Notes: generated by a model not told the origin, from the letters alone. Numbered from the stretch's first letter, positions 1-7,115 are shown. The stretch is 11,177 nt of DNA from Clostridia bacterium (GCA_017471125.1 JAFUWR010000199.1:1-11177), one strand, 5' to 3'. Made by a program: numbers and translations.

Positions 1-83
1 CTCAGCAGACTTCGTCCGCCCTCCGTCACCAGCTTCACCGCCGCGATCTTCTCCTCGCGACTGAACTCACTCCTGCGTCCCAT
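1..83 (-). CDS. IS3-type transposase OrfA / HTH protein, N-terminal fragment
   Basis: This is the first 27 codons of a gene that leaves the window on the left. The peptide begins MGRRSEFSREEKIAAV and continues to EGGRSLL, the pattern seen at the start of IS3/IS150-group OrfA proteins, where a basic N-terminus precedes a helix-turn-helix that recognises the element's ends. The ATG at 83-81 is supported by AAGGA at 84-88 and GGAGG at 94-98 on the minus strand, and by a good -10 box about 30 nt upstream. The second ORF with the DDE catalytic domain would lie outside the window, so it cannot be said whether the element is intact. The family call rests on a short peptide; a chromosomal HTH regulator of the same fold is the alternative. 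Confidence 0.6.
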   Translation of the reverse strand, partial: MGRRSEFSREEKIAAVKLVTEGGRSLL

Positions 84-112
84 TCCTTGCGGCCTCCTTT
101 TGTGTTGGTCTT

Positions 113-121
113 ATTATACCA
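113..121 (-). promoter_or_regulatory. Extended -10 promoter of the IS3-type gene
   Basis: On the minus strand the sequence reads TGGTATAAT, a consensus TATAAT with a TGn extension, about 30 nt upstream of the ATG at 83. No good -35 hexamer is seen 16-18 nt further upstream, as expected for an extended -10 promoter. The true end of the insertion element probably lies near here, but its terminal repeat cannot be defined from one end. Confidence 0.55.
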
Positions 122-189
122 CACTTTTCGCTTGTCCGCTCGTTCGGGGCCAGGACACTCGCTGCCGCGTACTAACCGTAACCCCCTTG

Positions 190-224
190 CCTCCCCTGTC
201 AGGGGAGGTGGCAGCCGAAGGCTG
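190..224. repeat. Double-hairpin intergenic repeat
   Basis: Two small perfect hairpins lie in tandem: CCTCCCCT/AGGGGAGG (190-197 and 201-208, loop GTC) and CAGCC/GGCTG (212-216 and 220-224, loop GAA). The layout of a CTCCCC...GGGGAG stem followed by a second GAA-loop stem resembles dispersed palindromic repeats found between genes in many Clostridia (recalled, not searched). No T-run follows on either strand, so this is not an obvious terminator. Just downstream (about 243-265) is a GAGCGAGGTATCT-like stretch that may be a degenerate piece of another dispersed repeat. Confidence 0.5.
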
Positions 225-321
225 ACGGAGAGGTCGTCACCCCCATCCCGACGAGAGCGAGGTATCTATGGCCGAAGAACGCCATCAGAAACGGCTTCAA
301 AACACCCCCGGGTACTCCTGG

Positions 322-363
322 TCCCTGTTCCCTGTTGCCTGTTCCCTGCTCCCTGTTCCCTCC
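322..363. repeat. Heptamer tandem repeat TCCCTGT, six units
   Basis: Six contiguous 7-bp units are seen: TCCCTGT, TCCCTGT, TGCCTGT, TCCCTGC, TCCCTGT, TCCCTCC. It lies in the non-coding stretch downstream of lon, after the lon terminator in the direction of transcription. The period of seven without a coding context resembles the short tandemly repeated sequences known from cyanobacteria, but here in a probable Firmicute. Similar but not identical heptamer arrays occur at 2850-2877, 4735-4762 and 4870-4904. Confidence 0.8.
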
Positions 364-366
364 CAC

Positions 367-386
367 GGGCGCTGAGGGCAGCGCCC
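367..386. repeat. Perfect hairpin GGGCGCTG-AGGG-CAGCGCCC
   Basis: An 8-bp GC-rich stem (367-374 with 379-386) and a 4-nt loop. It lies directly downstream of the lon terminator and directly abuts the heptamer array. No T-run follows on either strand. It is probably part of a dispersed repeat, or a secondary 3'-end structure of the lon transcript. Confidence 0.55.
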
Positions 387-402
387 CTACGGGATGATGC
401 TG

Positions 403-437
403 AAAAACGCGCGGGATGGCTGACGGCCATCCCGCGC
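403..437 (-). terminator. Intrinsic terminator of lon
   Basis: A perfect 12-bp stem (426-437 with 409-420) with a 5-nt loop, followed on the minus strand one nucleotide later by TTTTT (407-403). It begins 5 nt after the lon stop codon. A textbook Rho-independent terminator, so the lon transcript very probably ends here. Confidence 0.93.
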
Positions 438-442
438 TTCTG

Positions 443-2743
<2,301 letters not shown>

Positions 2744-2767
2744 ATGCACACCTCCGCGATACATTTC

Positions 2768-2783
2768 CTTGACATGTGTCAAG
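2768..2783. promoter_or_regulatory. Operator 1 (palindrome), lon/tetR region
   Basis: CTTGACA-TG-TGTCAAG, perfect 7-bp arms with a 2-bp centre. It lies at the predicted lon transcription start and 25 nt upstream of the lon ATG. The size and symmetry fit a TetR-family dimer site. A second copy lies 38 bp away centre to centre. Binding by the neighbouring regulator is inferred from position. Confidence 0.75.
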
Positions 2784-2796
2784 TTTAGTATATGAT
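2769..2796 (+). promoter_or_regulatory. Possible second, upstream promoter of the TetR gene
   Basis: TTGACA (2769-2774, inside operator 1), 16-nt spacer, TATGAT (2791-2796). It would fire rightward, upstream of the stronger tetR promoter. It may simply be a by-product of the operator sequence containing TTGACA. Confidence 0.35.
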
Positions 2797-2820
2797 ACAA
2801 TATGCCTTGACATTTGTCCA
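2792..2820 (-). promoter_or_regulatory. lon promoter
   Basis: On the minus strand: TGGACA (2820-2815), a 17-nt spacer, TATCAT (2797-2792). Each hexamer is one mismatch from the sigma-A/sigma-70 consensus. The predicted start near 2785 gives a leader of about 40 nt. Operator 2 covers the -35 and operator 1 covers the start site, so a bound repressor should block it. No CIRCE or CtsR-type site is seen. Confidence 0.7.
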
Positions 2821-2821
2821 G
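2806..2821. promoter_or_regulatory. Operator 2 (imperfect palindrome), lon/tetR region
   Basis: CTTGACA-TT-TGTCCAG, the same layout as operator 1 with one arm mismatch. It contains the -35 of the tetR promoter on the plus strand and the -35 of the lon promoter on the minus strand, so one bound dimer could shut both genes. Confidence 0.7.
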
Positions 2822-2835
2822 TCTTTTGCTATAAT
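2807..2835 (+). promoter_or_regulatory. Full-consensus promoter of the TetR gene
   Basis: TTGACA (2807-2812), 17-nt spacer, TATAAT (2830-2835): an exact match to the housekeeping sigma consensus at optimal spacing. The -35 is embedded in operator 2, which implies autorepression. The predicted start is about 2842, giving a leader of about 68 nt that contains the heptamer array. Confidence 0.85.
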
Positions 2836-2849
2836 ATTTACAAATAAGG

Positions 2850-2877
2850 GAGTAGGCAGTAGGGAGTAGGAAGTAGG
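2850..2877. repeat. Heptamer tandem repeat GAGTAGG, four units
   Basis: Four contiguous units: GAGTAGG, CAGTAGG, GAGTAGG, AAGTAGG. They lie in the predicted untranslated leader of the TetR gene, 20 nt upstream of its ribosome binding site (AGGAG, 2897-2901). Each unit contains an AGG that weakly resembles a ribosome binding site, but no start codon follows. Confidence 0.75.
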
Positions 2878-2909
2878 ACACTGCCTCCGGCATCACAGGA
2901 GAGAACACT

Positions 2910-3443
2910 ATGTATTGTGGCAGCAACAAGACGGCGCTCCAATCCCAGCGGCAGATCGCGGAGGCGATGATGCGCCTGATCCAGGAGAAGCCCTACCAGC
3001 AGATCACCGTCAGCGAGCTCTGCCGGGAAGCGGGCACCTCCCGGCAGACCTTTTACAGCCTGTTCACCAGCCGGGAGAACGTGGTGGTGTTCACGCTCCA
3101 GACCCGGTACTGCACGCTGTCCGTGTCCCAGCCGGAGGACCACGGGCTGCGGCAGCTCTGCCGGGGGTACAGCGAATACCTGCTGGCCAACCAGCGGCTC
3201 ATACGGCTGCTGGTGGAGAACCGCATCGACTACCTGCTCTACGACAGCTTCTTCGAGGCCTTGAACGGCTGCGAGTGCTTCCTCGCCGCCGCCGACCCCT
3301 GCACCCGGCGCTACGCCGCCAGCTTCTACGCCGGCGGGGTGTCCTGCGTCGCCCGGCAGTACGCCCAGGAGAATTGCGCCGCCTCCGCCAAGGAGCTGGA
3401 GGAGCTGCTGATGACGCTGTTCACGGGGAGCCTGTTCAGGTAA
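2910..3443 (+). CDS. TetR/AcrR-family transcriptional regulator
   Basis: A 177-residue DNA-binding regulator with the TetR N-terminal domain: helix 1 about 10-25, then the helix-turn-helix at 32-56, including ITVSELCREAGTSRQTFYSL. The C-terminal 120 residues are helical, as expected for the ligand-binding and dimer domain, with a SFYAGGVSCVARQY stretch typical of short Firmicute TetR members. The start is set by AGGAG at 2897-2901, 8 nt before the ATG. It is divergent from lon, and two palindromes in the gap overlap both promoters, so it most likely represses itself and lon; this is inference. Nine cysteines (3, 38, 68, 84, 121, 123, 131, 146, 156) are many for this family and could allow thiol sensing. 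The ligand is unknown. It converges on htrA. Confidence 0.9.
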   Translation: MYCGSNKTALQSQRQIAEAMMRLIQEKPYQQITVSELCREAGTSRQTFYSLFTSRENVVVFTLQTRYCTLSVSQPEDHGLRQLCRGYSEYLLANQRLIRLLVENRIDYLLYDSFFEALNGCECFLAAADPCTRRYAASFYAGGVSCVARQYAQENCAASAKELEELLMTLFTGSLFR

Positions 3444-3486
3444 AAAACGGCAAAAGCATCGCGCCGCCCGAATCTCGGGCGGCGCG
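3442..3486 (-). terminator. Intrinsic terminator of htrA (convergent with tetR)
   Basis: A perfect 12-bp GC-rich stem (3475-3486 with 3460-3471) and a 3-nt loop, 13 nt after the htrA stop. On the minus strand it is followed by ATGCTTTTGCCG and then TTTTTT (3447-3442), which overlaps the tetR stop codon. The first T-run is only four long and starts 4 nt after the stem, so efficiency is uncertain. No T-run follows on the plus strand, so tetR has no clear terminator of its own beyond this hairpin. Confidence 0.75.
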
Positions 3487-3499
3487 TCGTCGTCATGGT

Positions 3500-4654
3500 C
3501 TACTTGAGCAGTTCCAGCTCCATCTCGAGCTCGTGCTCGGTGAAGCCGTTCTCGGTGAGGTTGCCGTCGGCGTCGAAGTTATAGCGATAGACCTTGAGCT
3601 TGACCTTCTGGCCGGCCTCGCACTTGTCGATGGCGCTGACCACGTCGCTGGCGGAGCGGACGCGGGTGTCGTTGACCTCGGCGATGATGTCGTTGACCAG
3701 CAGCCCGGCCTTTTCGGCGGGGGCGTTGGGCTCCACGGTGACCACCTGCGCGCCGGCGGGCGGGAAGCGCCGCATGGGCTCCTCGGGGCCGTCGAAGGAC
3801 ACCACGGTGACGCCCATGCGCGGCCGGACCACGTTGCCGTTGTCGATCAGCTGGTCGATGTAGTCCTCCACGGCGCTGATGGGGATGCAGAAGCTCATGC
3901 CCTCGAAGGCGTCGTAGTAGGAAACGCCGAACTTCATGGTGGGGATGCCCACCAGCTCGCCCTTGGCGTTGAGCAGCGCGCCGCCGGAGTTGCCGGAGTT
4001 GATGGGCGCGTCGGTCTGGATGACGTTGATGGCCCGGGAGAAGTTGCCGGCGTTGATGTCCTCGCGCTGGAGGCCGGAGATGATGCCCGCGGTGACGGTG
4101 CCGTAGAGAATCTGGCGGGCGGTGCCGGGATTGCCGATGCAGATGGCCAGCTCGCCGATGCGCAGCTTGTCTGAGTCGCCCAGCGGGATGGGCTCCACGC
4201 CCTCGGGCGCGGCGTCCTCGAAGCGCATGACGGCGATGTCGGTGCCGTCGTCGTAGCCCACCAGCTCGATGTCCATCTCGGTGCCGTCCAGCCACAGGGC
4301 GCTGAACACGTCGCCGTCCTTGACGATGTGGTAGTTGGTCAGCAGGTAGCCGCCCGTGCCGTCCTCGTCCTCGCGGATGAAGGTGGCGGAGCCGTAGAAG
4401 GCGGGATCGACCGACGCCTCGCGGGTGGTGGCGTCCCAGCTCTCCACGGAGGCGGTGATGTCCACGATGGCCGGGCGGCAGCGCTCGACGATGTCGGGGA
4501 TGGGGTTCGAGGCGGAATAGATGATGTCGTAGGTGGTGGTCTCCGCCTCGGCAGGCTCCGCCGCGGCGGGCTCCGCCATGCCGGGCATCGCGCCCAGCAG
4601 CATCAGCGCCGACGCGAGGGCCAGCGCCTGGCGGAAGGTCGTCTTGATCTTCAT
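3500..4654 (-). CDS. htrA: HtrA/DegP-like secreted serine protease with one PDZ domain
   Basis: A 384-residue trypsin-fold protease of MEROPS family S1C that degrades misfolded proteins outside the membrane. Residues 1-27 are a signal peptide: MKIKTTFR, a hydrophobic core to about 22, and a likely cut after GMA. A Glu/Ala-rich linker follows (28-40). The protease domain carries the triad H109 (TNYHIV), D139 (GTDIAV) and S223 (GNSGG). One PDZ domain covers about 275-384. The frame is open to 4897, but the ATG at 4654 is chosen because AAAGGAG lies 7 nt before it and the signal peptide starts there; the in-frame ATG at 4672 lacks a binding site. It has its own promoter and a terminator. It lies downstream of, and codirectional with, a two-component system, recalling Bacillus CssRS control of htrA; control here is inference. 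Many Firmicute HtrAs have an uncleaved anchor instead. Confidence 0.95.
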   Translation of the reverse strand: MKIKTTFRQALALASALMLLGAMPGMAEPAAAEPAEAETTTYDIIYSASNPIPDIVERCRPAIVDITASVESWDATTREASVDPAFYGSATFIREDEDGTGGYLLTNYHIVKDGDVFSALWLDGTEMDIELVGYDDGTDIAVMRFEDAAPEGVEPIPLGDSDKLRIGELAICIGNPGTARQILYGTVTAGIISGLQREDINAGNFSRAINVIQTDAPINSGNSGGALLNAKGELVGIPTMKFGVSYYDAFEGMSFCIPISAVEDYIDQLIDNGNVVRPRMGVTVVSFDGPEEPMRRFPPAGAQVVTVEPNAPAEKAGLLVNDIIAEVNDTRVRSASDVVSAIDKCEAGQKVKLKVYRYNFDADGNLTENGFTEHELEMELELLK

Positions 4655-4687
4655 ATCGAAACTCCTTTTCATTGAAGGTTTGGTTCT

Positions 4688-4715
4688 ATTATAGCGCTTT
4701 GGGCGCGGGACGCAA
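4688..4715 (-). promoter_or_regulatory. htrA promoter
   Basis: On the minus strand a consensus TATAAT (4693-4688) lies about 34 nt upstream of the htrA ATG. The best -35 is TTGCGT (4715-4710) at a 16-nt spacer, matching consensus only at TTG. A strong -10 with a weak -35 is compatible with an activated promoter, but no clear activator site was found. Confidence 0.6.
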
Positions 4716-4771
4716 GGGTGAAAATGTGATTTTAGTGTGGAGTGTGAAGAGTGAAGAGTGGAGTTATGGTG

Positions 4772-4793
4772 GAAATCCTTCGGATTTCTTTTT
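4772..4793 (+). terminator. Terminator-like hairpin, plus strand
   Basis: GAAATCC/GGATTTC stem (7 bp, loop TTC), directly followed by TTTTT on the plus strand. No plus-strand gene ends nearby, so its role may be to stop antisense transcription towards the kinase, or it is just part of the inverted element. Confidence 0.5.
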
Positions 4794-4838
4794 ATTGAAA
4801 GCCCGACGGGAACGTACAGAGATCGGTCGCCGTTATTG

Positions 4839-4863
4839 AATAAAAGCAGATCCGAAGGATCTG
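4839..4863 (-). terminator. Probable terminator of the kinase/regulator operon
   Basis: On the minus strand a CAGATCC/GGATCTG stem (4863-4857 with 4853-4847, loop TTC) is followed by CTTTTATT. It lies 31 nt after the kinase stop codon. The stem is short and the T-run interrupted, so some readthrough into htrA is possible. Confidence 0.55.
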
Positions 4864-4893
4864 GACCTGAACTCCACACTCCACACTCCACTC

Positions 4894-6342
4894 TCAACTC
4901 TGATCCGCGTCAGCGGATGGAAGCGTAAAATCGAACGCGGTGTCGCCGGGGACGCTTGAGACGGTGATGGCGGAGCCGTGCTGGTTCATGATGCGCTGGC
5001 AGATGGACAGCCCCAGCCCGGTGCCGCCGCCGGCGGTGTGGGCCTTGTCGGCCTTGTAGAAGCGCTCGAAGATGTAGGGCAGGTCGGTCTCGGCGATGAC
5101 GGGCCCGTTGTTGCGGATGGAGACCCGCACGTCCTTCCCCTCCCGGGCGGTGCGCAGGGTCAGCCGCCCCGCGCCGTCGGCGTCCATGAACTTGACGGCG
5201 TTGTCCACGATGTTGGTGACCACCTGGCTGACGCGGCTGGCGTCGCCCATGACCATCAGCGGGTCGTCGGCCAGCGCCACGTCCACCTCGATGCGCTTCT
5301 CGTCGATGCGGCCCTCGAAGTTGATGAGCGTGCGGCGGATGAGCTCATTGAGGTCGAACGGCGCGAGGTTCAGCGGGAACTTGCCCGACTCCAGCCGGGA
5401 CAGGTCCAACAGGTCCCTGACCAGGTCCGTCAGCCGCGTGGTCTCGTCCATCACCACGCCCAGATACTTCGGCGTGTCCTCCTGGGGGATGGTGCCGTCC
5501 AGCATGGCCTGCACATAGCCGCGCATGGACGTGAGCGGGCTTCGCAATTCGTGGGACACGTTCGCCACGAAGCTGCGCCGGGAGTCCTCCATGCGGTTCA
5601 GCTCCGCGGCCATGCGGTTGATGGAGTCGCCCAGCTCCTGGAGCTCGCCGCCGCAGTTGACGTTGACGCGCCGGGTCAGGTCGCCCTTGGTGAACTCGGC
5701 CACGGCGGACTTGATCTCCCGAAGCGGCCTTATCTGGCTCTGGGCCAGGAAGAAGGCCAGCACCGCGCCCACCAGCAGCGCCAGCAGCGCCTCGGGGATG
5801 ATCTGCCGCGCCACGGTCCGAAAGCCGATGCGCAGCTCCTTCATGGGGATGTGCAGGAGCACCGCGCCCACCACGATGGCGTCGTCGTACCACCAGGGCA
5901 CGCCGATGGTGACGATCTGGTCGCCCAACTCCGGGAACAGGCCGGTGACGCGGATCTCCTCGCCGGTCTGGATGGCCGAGAGCTGCTCCTTCACCGCCTC
6001 GGTGGCGATGGACTCGGAGGTGTTCCAGCTGCTGTCCAGGTACTGGACGGTGCCGGAATCGTAGCTGACGATCCAGATGTCGGCGTTGTAGCGCTGGTAG
6101 ATGTCCCTTATCTTATTTAAGATGATGGGCTTCATGGTGACGTTGCGCTGAACGTAGCTCAGCTGCGACAGGTTCGCCATGTAGTCCGCCACCTCCTGGG
6201 CTTGGAGGCGGACCTCCCGCTCATAGCTCTCCTGCTGCACCTGCTGGCGGGCGGCCACCAGGACGCTTGAGAAGATGACTATGGTGACCAGCAGCGCCGC
6301 CACGATGACGCTGTACGTGCGCCAGAACAGCCCGCCCTTCAT
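4894..6342 (-). CDS. Membrane sensor histidine kinase
   Basis: A 482-residue kinase that senses an outside signal and phosphorylates the response regulator encoded just upstream. Domains: TM1 about 7-31, extracytoplasmic sensor about 32-180 of likely PAS/Cache-like fold (ADIWIVSYDSGTVQYLD; VTIGVPWWYDDAIVVGAVLL), TM2 about 181-201, HAMP about 202-253, HisKA with phospho-acceptor H264 (NVSHELRSP), and HATPase_c with N box N377-N381, G1 region NNGPVI (411-416), F box FERFYKAD and G2 box GGGTGLGL. In G1 the usual DxGxG is NNGPV, so the conserved Asp is Asn; similar changes occur in VanS-like kinases, and the protein is probably active. The ATG is 7 nt after the regulator's stop with only a weak binding site, suggesting translational coupling. 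Its stop codon lies inside a heptamer repeat array. The signal is unknown; envelope stress is suggested by the htrA neighbour. Confidence 0.95.
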   Translation of the reverse strand: MKGGLFWRTYSVIVAALLVTIVIFSSVLVAARQQVQQESYEREVRLQAQEVADYMANLSQLSYVQRNVTMKPIILNKIRDIYQRYNADIWIVSYDSGTVQYLDSSWNTSESIATEAVKEQLSAIQTGEEIRVTGLFPELGDQIVTIGVPWWYDDAIVVGAVLLHIPMKELRIGFRTVARQIIPEALLALLVGAVLAFFLAQSQIRPLREIKSAVAEFTKGDLTRRVNVNCGGELQELGDSINRMAAELNRMEDSRRSFVANVSHELRSPLTSMRGYVQAMLDGTIPQEDTPKYLGVVMDETTRLTDLVRDLLDLSRLESGKFPLNLAPFDLNELIRRTLINFEGRIDEKRIEVDVALADDPLMVMGDASRVSQVVTNIVDNAVKFMDADGAGRLTLRTAREGKDVRVSIRNNGPVIAETDLPYIFERFYKADKAHTAGGGTGLGLSICQRIMNQHGSAITVSSVPGDTAFDFTLPSADADQS

Positions 6343-6349
6343 ATCGGCA

Positions 6350-7042
6350 TCACTTCACTTCAAATTTGTAGCCGACGCCCCAGACGGTCTTGATCTGCCA
6401 GCCCATCTGCTCGCCGCCCTCGAGCTTTTCCCGCAGGCGCTTGACGTGCACGTCCACCGTCCGGGAATCCCCGAAGTAATCGTAGCCCCATACCTGCTCC
6501 AGAAGCTGCTCCCGGGTGAACACCTGGTTCGGGTGGCTCGCCAGGAAGTGCAGAAGCTCCAGCTCCTTGGGCGGCATCTCCAGCTCCCGCCCCATCAGGT
6601 TCACGGAATACTGGGAGATGTTCACCGTCAACCCCGGGAAGGACAGCGCCTTGTTGTCCGACGCCTGCTCGGGTTGCTGGAAGCGCCTGAGCACCGCCTT
6701 GATGCGGGCCACCAGCTCCTTCATGTCGAAGGGCTTCACGATGTAGTCGTCCGCGCCCAGCTCCAGGCCCAGCACCTTGTCGAAGGTCTCGTCCTTGGCC
6801 GTCAGCATGATGATGGGGATGTTCGAGGTCTTGCGCACCTCCCGGCACACCTGCCAGCCGTCCATCCCCGGCAGCATCAGATCCAGCAGCATCAGGTTCG
6901 GCGGCGACTGCTTGAACAGCTTCAGCGCCGCGTCCCCGCGGTCCGCCATCGAGACCTCGAAGCCCTCCTTCTCCAAATACAGGTTCACGAGCTGCCGGAT
7001 GTTCGGGTCGTCGTCCACCAGCAGTATCTTCGTCTTTAACAT
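6350..7042 (-). CDS. OmpR/PhoB-family response regulator
   Basis: A 230-residue two-component transcription factor. The receiver domain (1-122) has acidic residues D10-D12, phospho-acceptor D54 (MLLDLMLPG), T81 and K103 (IVKPFD). The winged-helix DNA-binding domain (about 132-228) ends in the family-typical RTVDVHVKRLREKL and VWGVGYKFE stretch. The start at 7042 is backed by AGGGGG 8 nt upstream. The gene lies 7 nt before the kinase, in one operon. Three contiguous 11-bp direct repeats immediately upstream fit the spacing bound by PhoB/PhoP-type dimers, so autoregulation is likely (inference). Within the OmpR group it could be a PhoP, CssR or WalR-like regulator; the sequence alone does not decide. 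Confidence 0.96.
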   Translation of the reverse strand: MLKTKILLVDDDPNIRQLVNLYLEKEGFEVSMADRGDAALKLFKQSPPNLMLLDLMLPGMDGWQVCREVRKTSNIPIIMLTAKDETFDKVLGLELGADDYIVKPFDMKELVARIKAVLRRFQQPEQASDNKALSFPGLTVNISQYSVNLMGRELEMPPKELELLHFLASHPNQVFTREQLLEQVWGYDYFGDSRTVDVHVKRLREKLEGGEQMGWQIKTVWGVGYKFEVK

Positions 7043-7065
7043 GGTCTCATCCCCCTGTCCGGGTC

Positions 7066-7074
7066 ATCATAGCA
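7066..7074 (-). promoter_or_regulatory. Extended -10 promoter of the two-component operon
   Basis: On the minus strand TGCTATGAT: a TATGAT -10 (one mismatch) with a TGn extension, 23 nt upstream of the regulator's ATG. No -35 hexamer is visible at 16-18 nt; that position is taken by the 11-bp direct repeats, the usual arrangement in PhoB-activated promoters. Confidence 0.6.
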
Positions 7075-7075
7075 C

Positions 7076-7108
7076 ATGGGTGTGAATGGGTCGTGAACAA
7101 AGTGTGAC
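7076..7108 (-). promoter_or_regulatory. Three 11-bp direct repeats, probable response-regulator site
   Basis: Read on the minus strand the units are GTCACACTTTG, TTCACGACCCA and TTCACACCCAT, contiguous, each with TCAC at the same place in the 11-bp period. This is the geometry of OmpR/PhoB-type sites. The array ends 5 nt before the -10 hexamer, over the -35 region. Confidence 0.6.
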
Positions 7109-7113
7109 CCATT
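7085..7113. repeat. Inverted repeat AATGGGTC ... GACCCATT
   Basis: Perfect 8-bp arms (7085-7092 and 7106-7113) separated by 13 nt, overlapping the direct repeats and starting 3 nt after the mutS2 stop. No T-run follows on the minus strand, so it is not a standard mutS2 terminator. It could form a 3'-end hairpin in the mutS2 mRNA or be an operator. Confidence 0.5.
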
Positions 7114-7115
7114 GA

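Larger units (their letters stand above)
4735..4904. repeat. MITE-like inverted intergenic element
   Basis: About 170 bp with an imperfect mirror layout. Outer arms are heptamer arrays of opposite orientation: GTGTGGA, GTGTGAA, GAGTGAA, GAGTGGA at 4735-4762, and AACTCCA, CACTCCA, CACTCCA, CTCTCAA, CTCTGAT at 4870-4904. Inner arms are two hairpins sharing the core ATCCTTCGGAT (4772-4788 and 4847-4863), each followed inward by a T-rich run and TTATT. The centre (about 4800-4838) is unique sequence without an ORF. The right arm runs into the 3' end of the kinase gene and contains its TGA. No transposase is encoded, so it is either a non-autonomous mobile repeat or a bidirectional terminator cassette. 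Confidence 0.65.

Noticed and set aside
267..374. Small plus-strand ORF of 35 codons starting MAEERHQKRLQ
   Set aside because: Half of it translates the TCCCTGT heptamer array, the stop falls in a hairpin repeat, and the upstream GCGAGG is a poor binding site.
2744..2909. CIRCE or CtsR heat-shock operator before lon
   Set aside because: No TTAGCACTC-N9-GAGTGCTAA and no tandem GGTCAAA heptads are present; the palindromes there are of a different type.
2744..2929. N-terminal extension of lon to an upstream ATG at 2929
   Set aside because: It would cross the lon promoter, both operators and the tetR leader, and encodes no Lon-like sequence. The ATG at 2743 has a proper ribosome binding site.
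4716..4730. Possible response-regulator site upstream of htrA (TCAC repeated on the minus strand)
   Set aside because: The two TCAC words are 8 bp apart, not 11 as in the array before the regulator gene, and only one unit resembles that array. Not enough to claim direct control.
4655..4897. N-terminal extension of htrA to 4897
   Set aside because: It would start inside the heptamer array and bury the signal peptide. The ATG at 4654 has AAAGGAG at good spacing, and a TATAAT lies just upstream of it.
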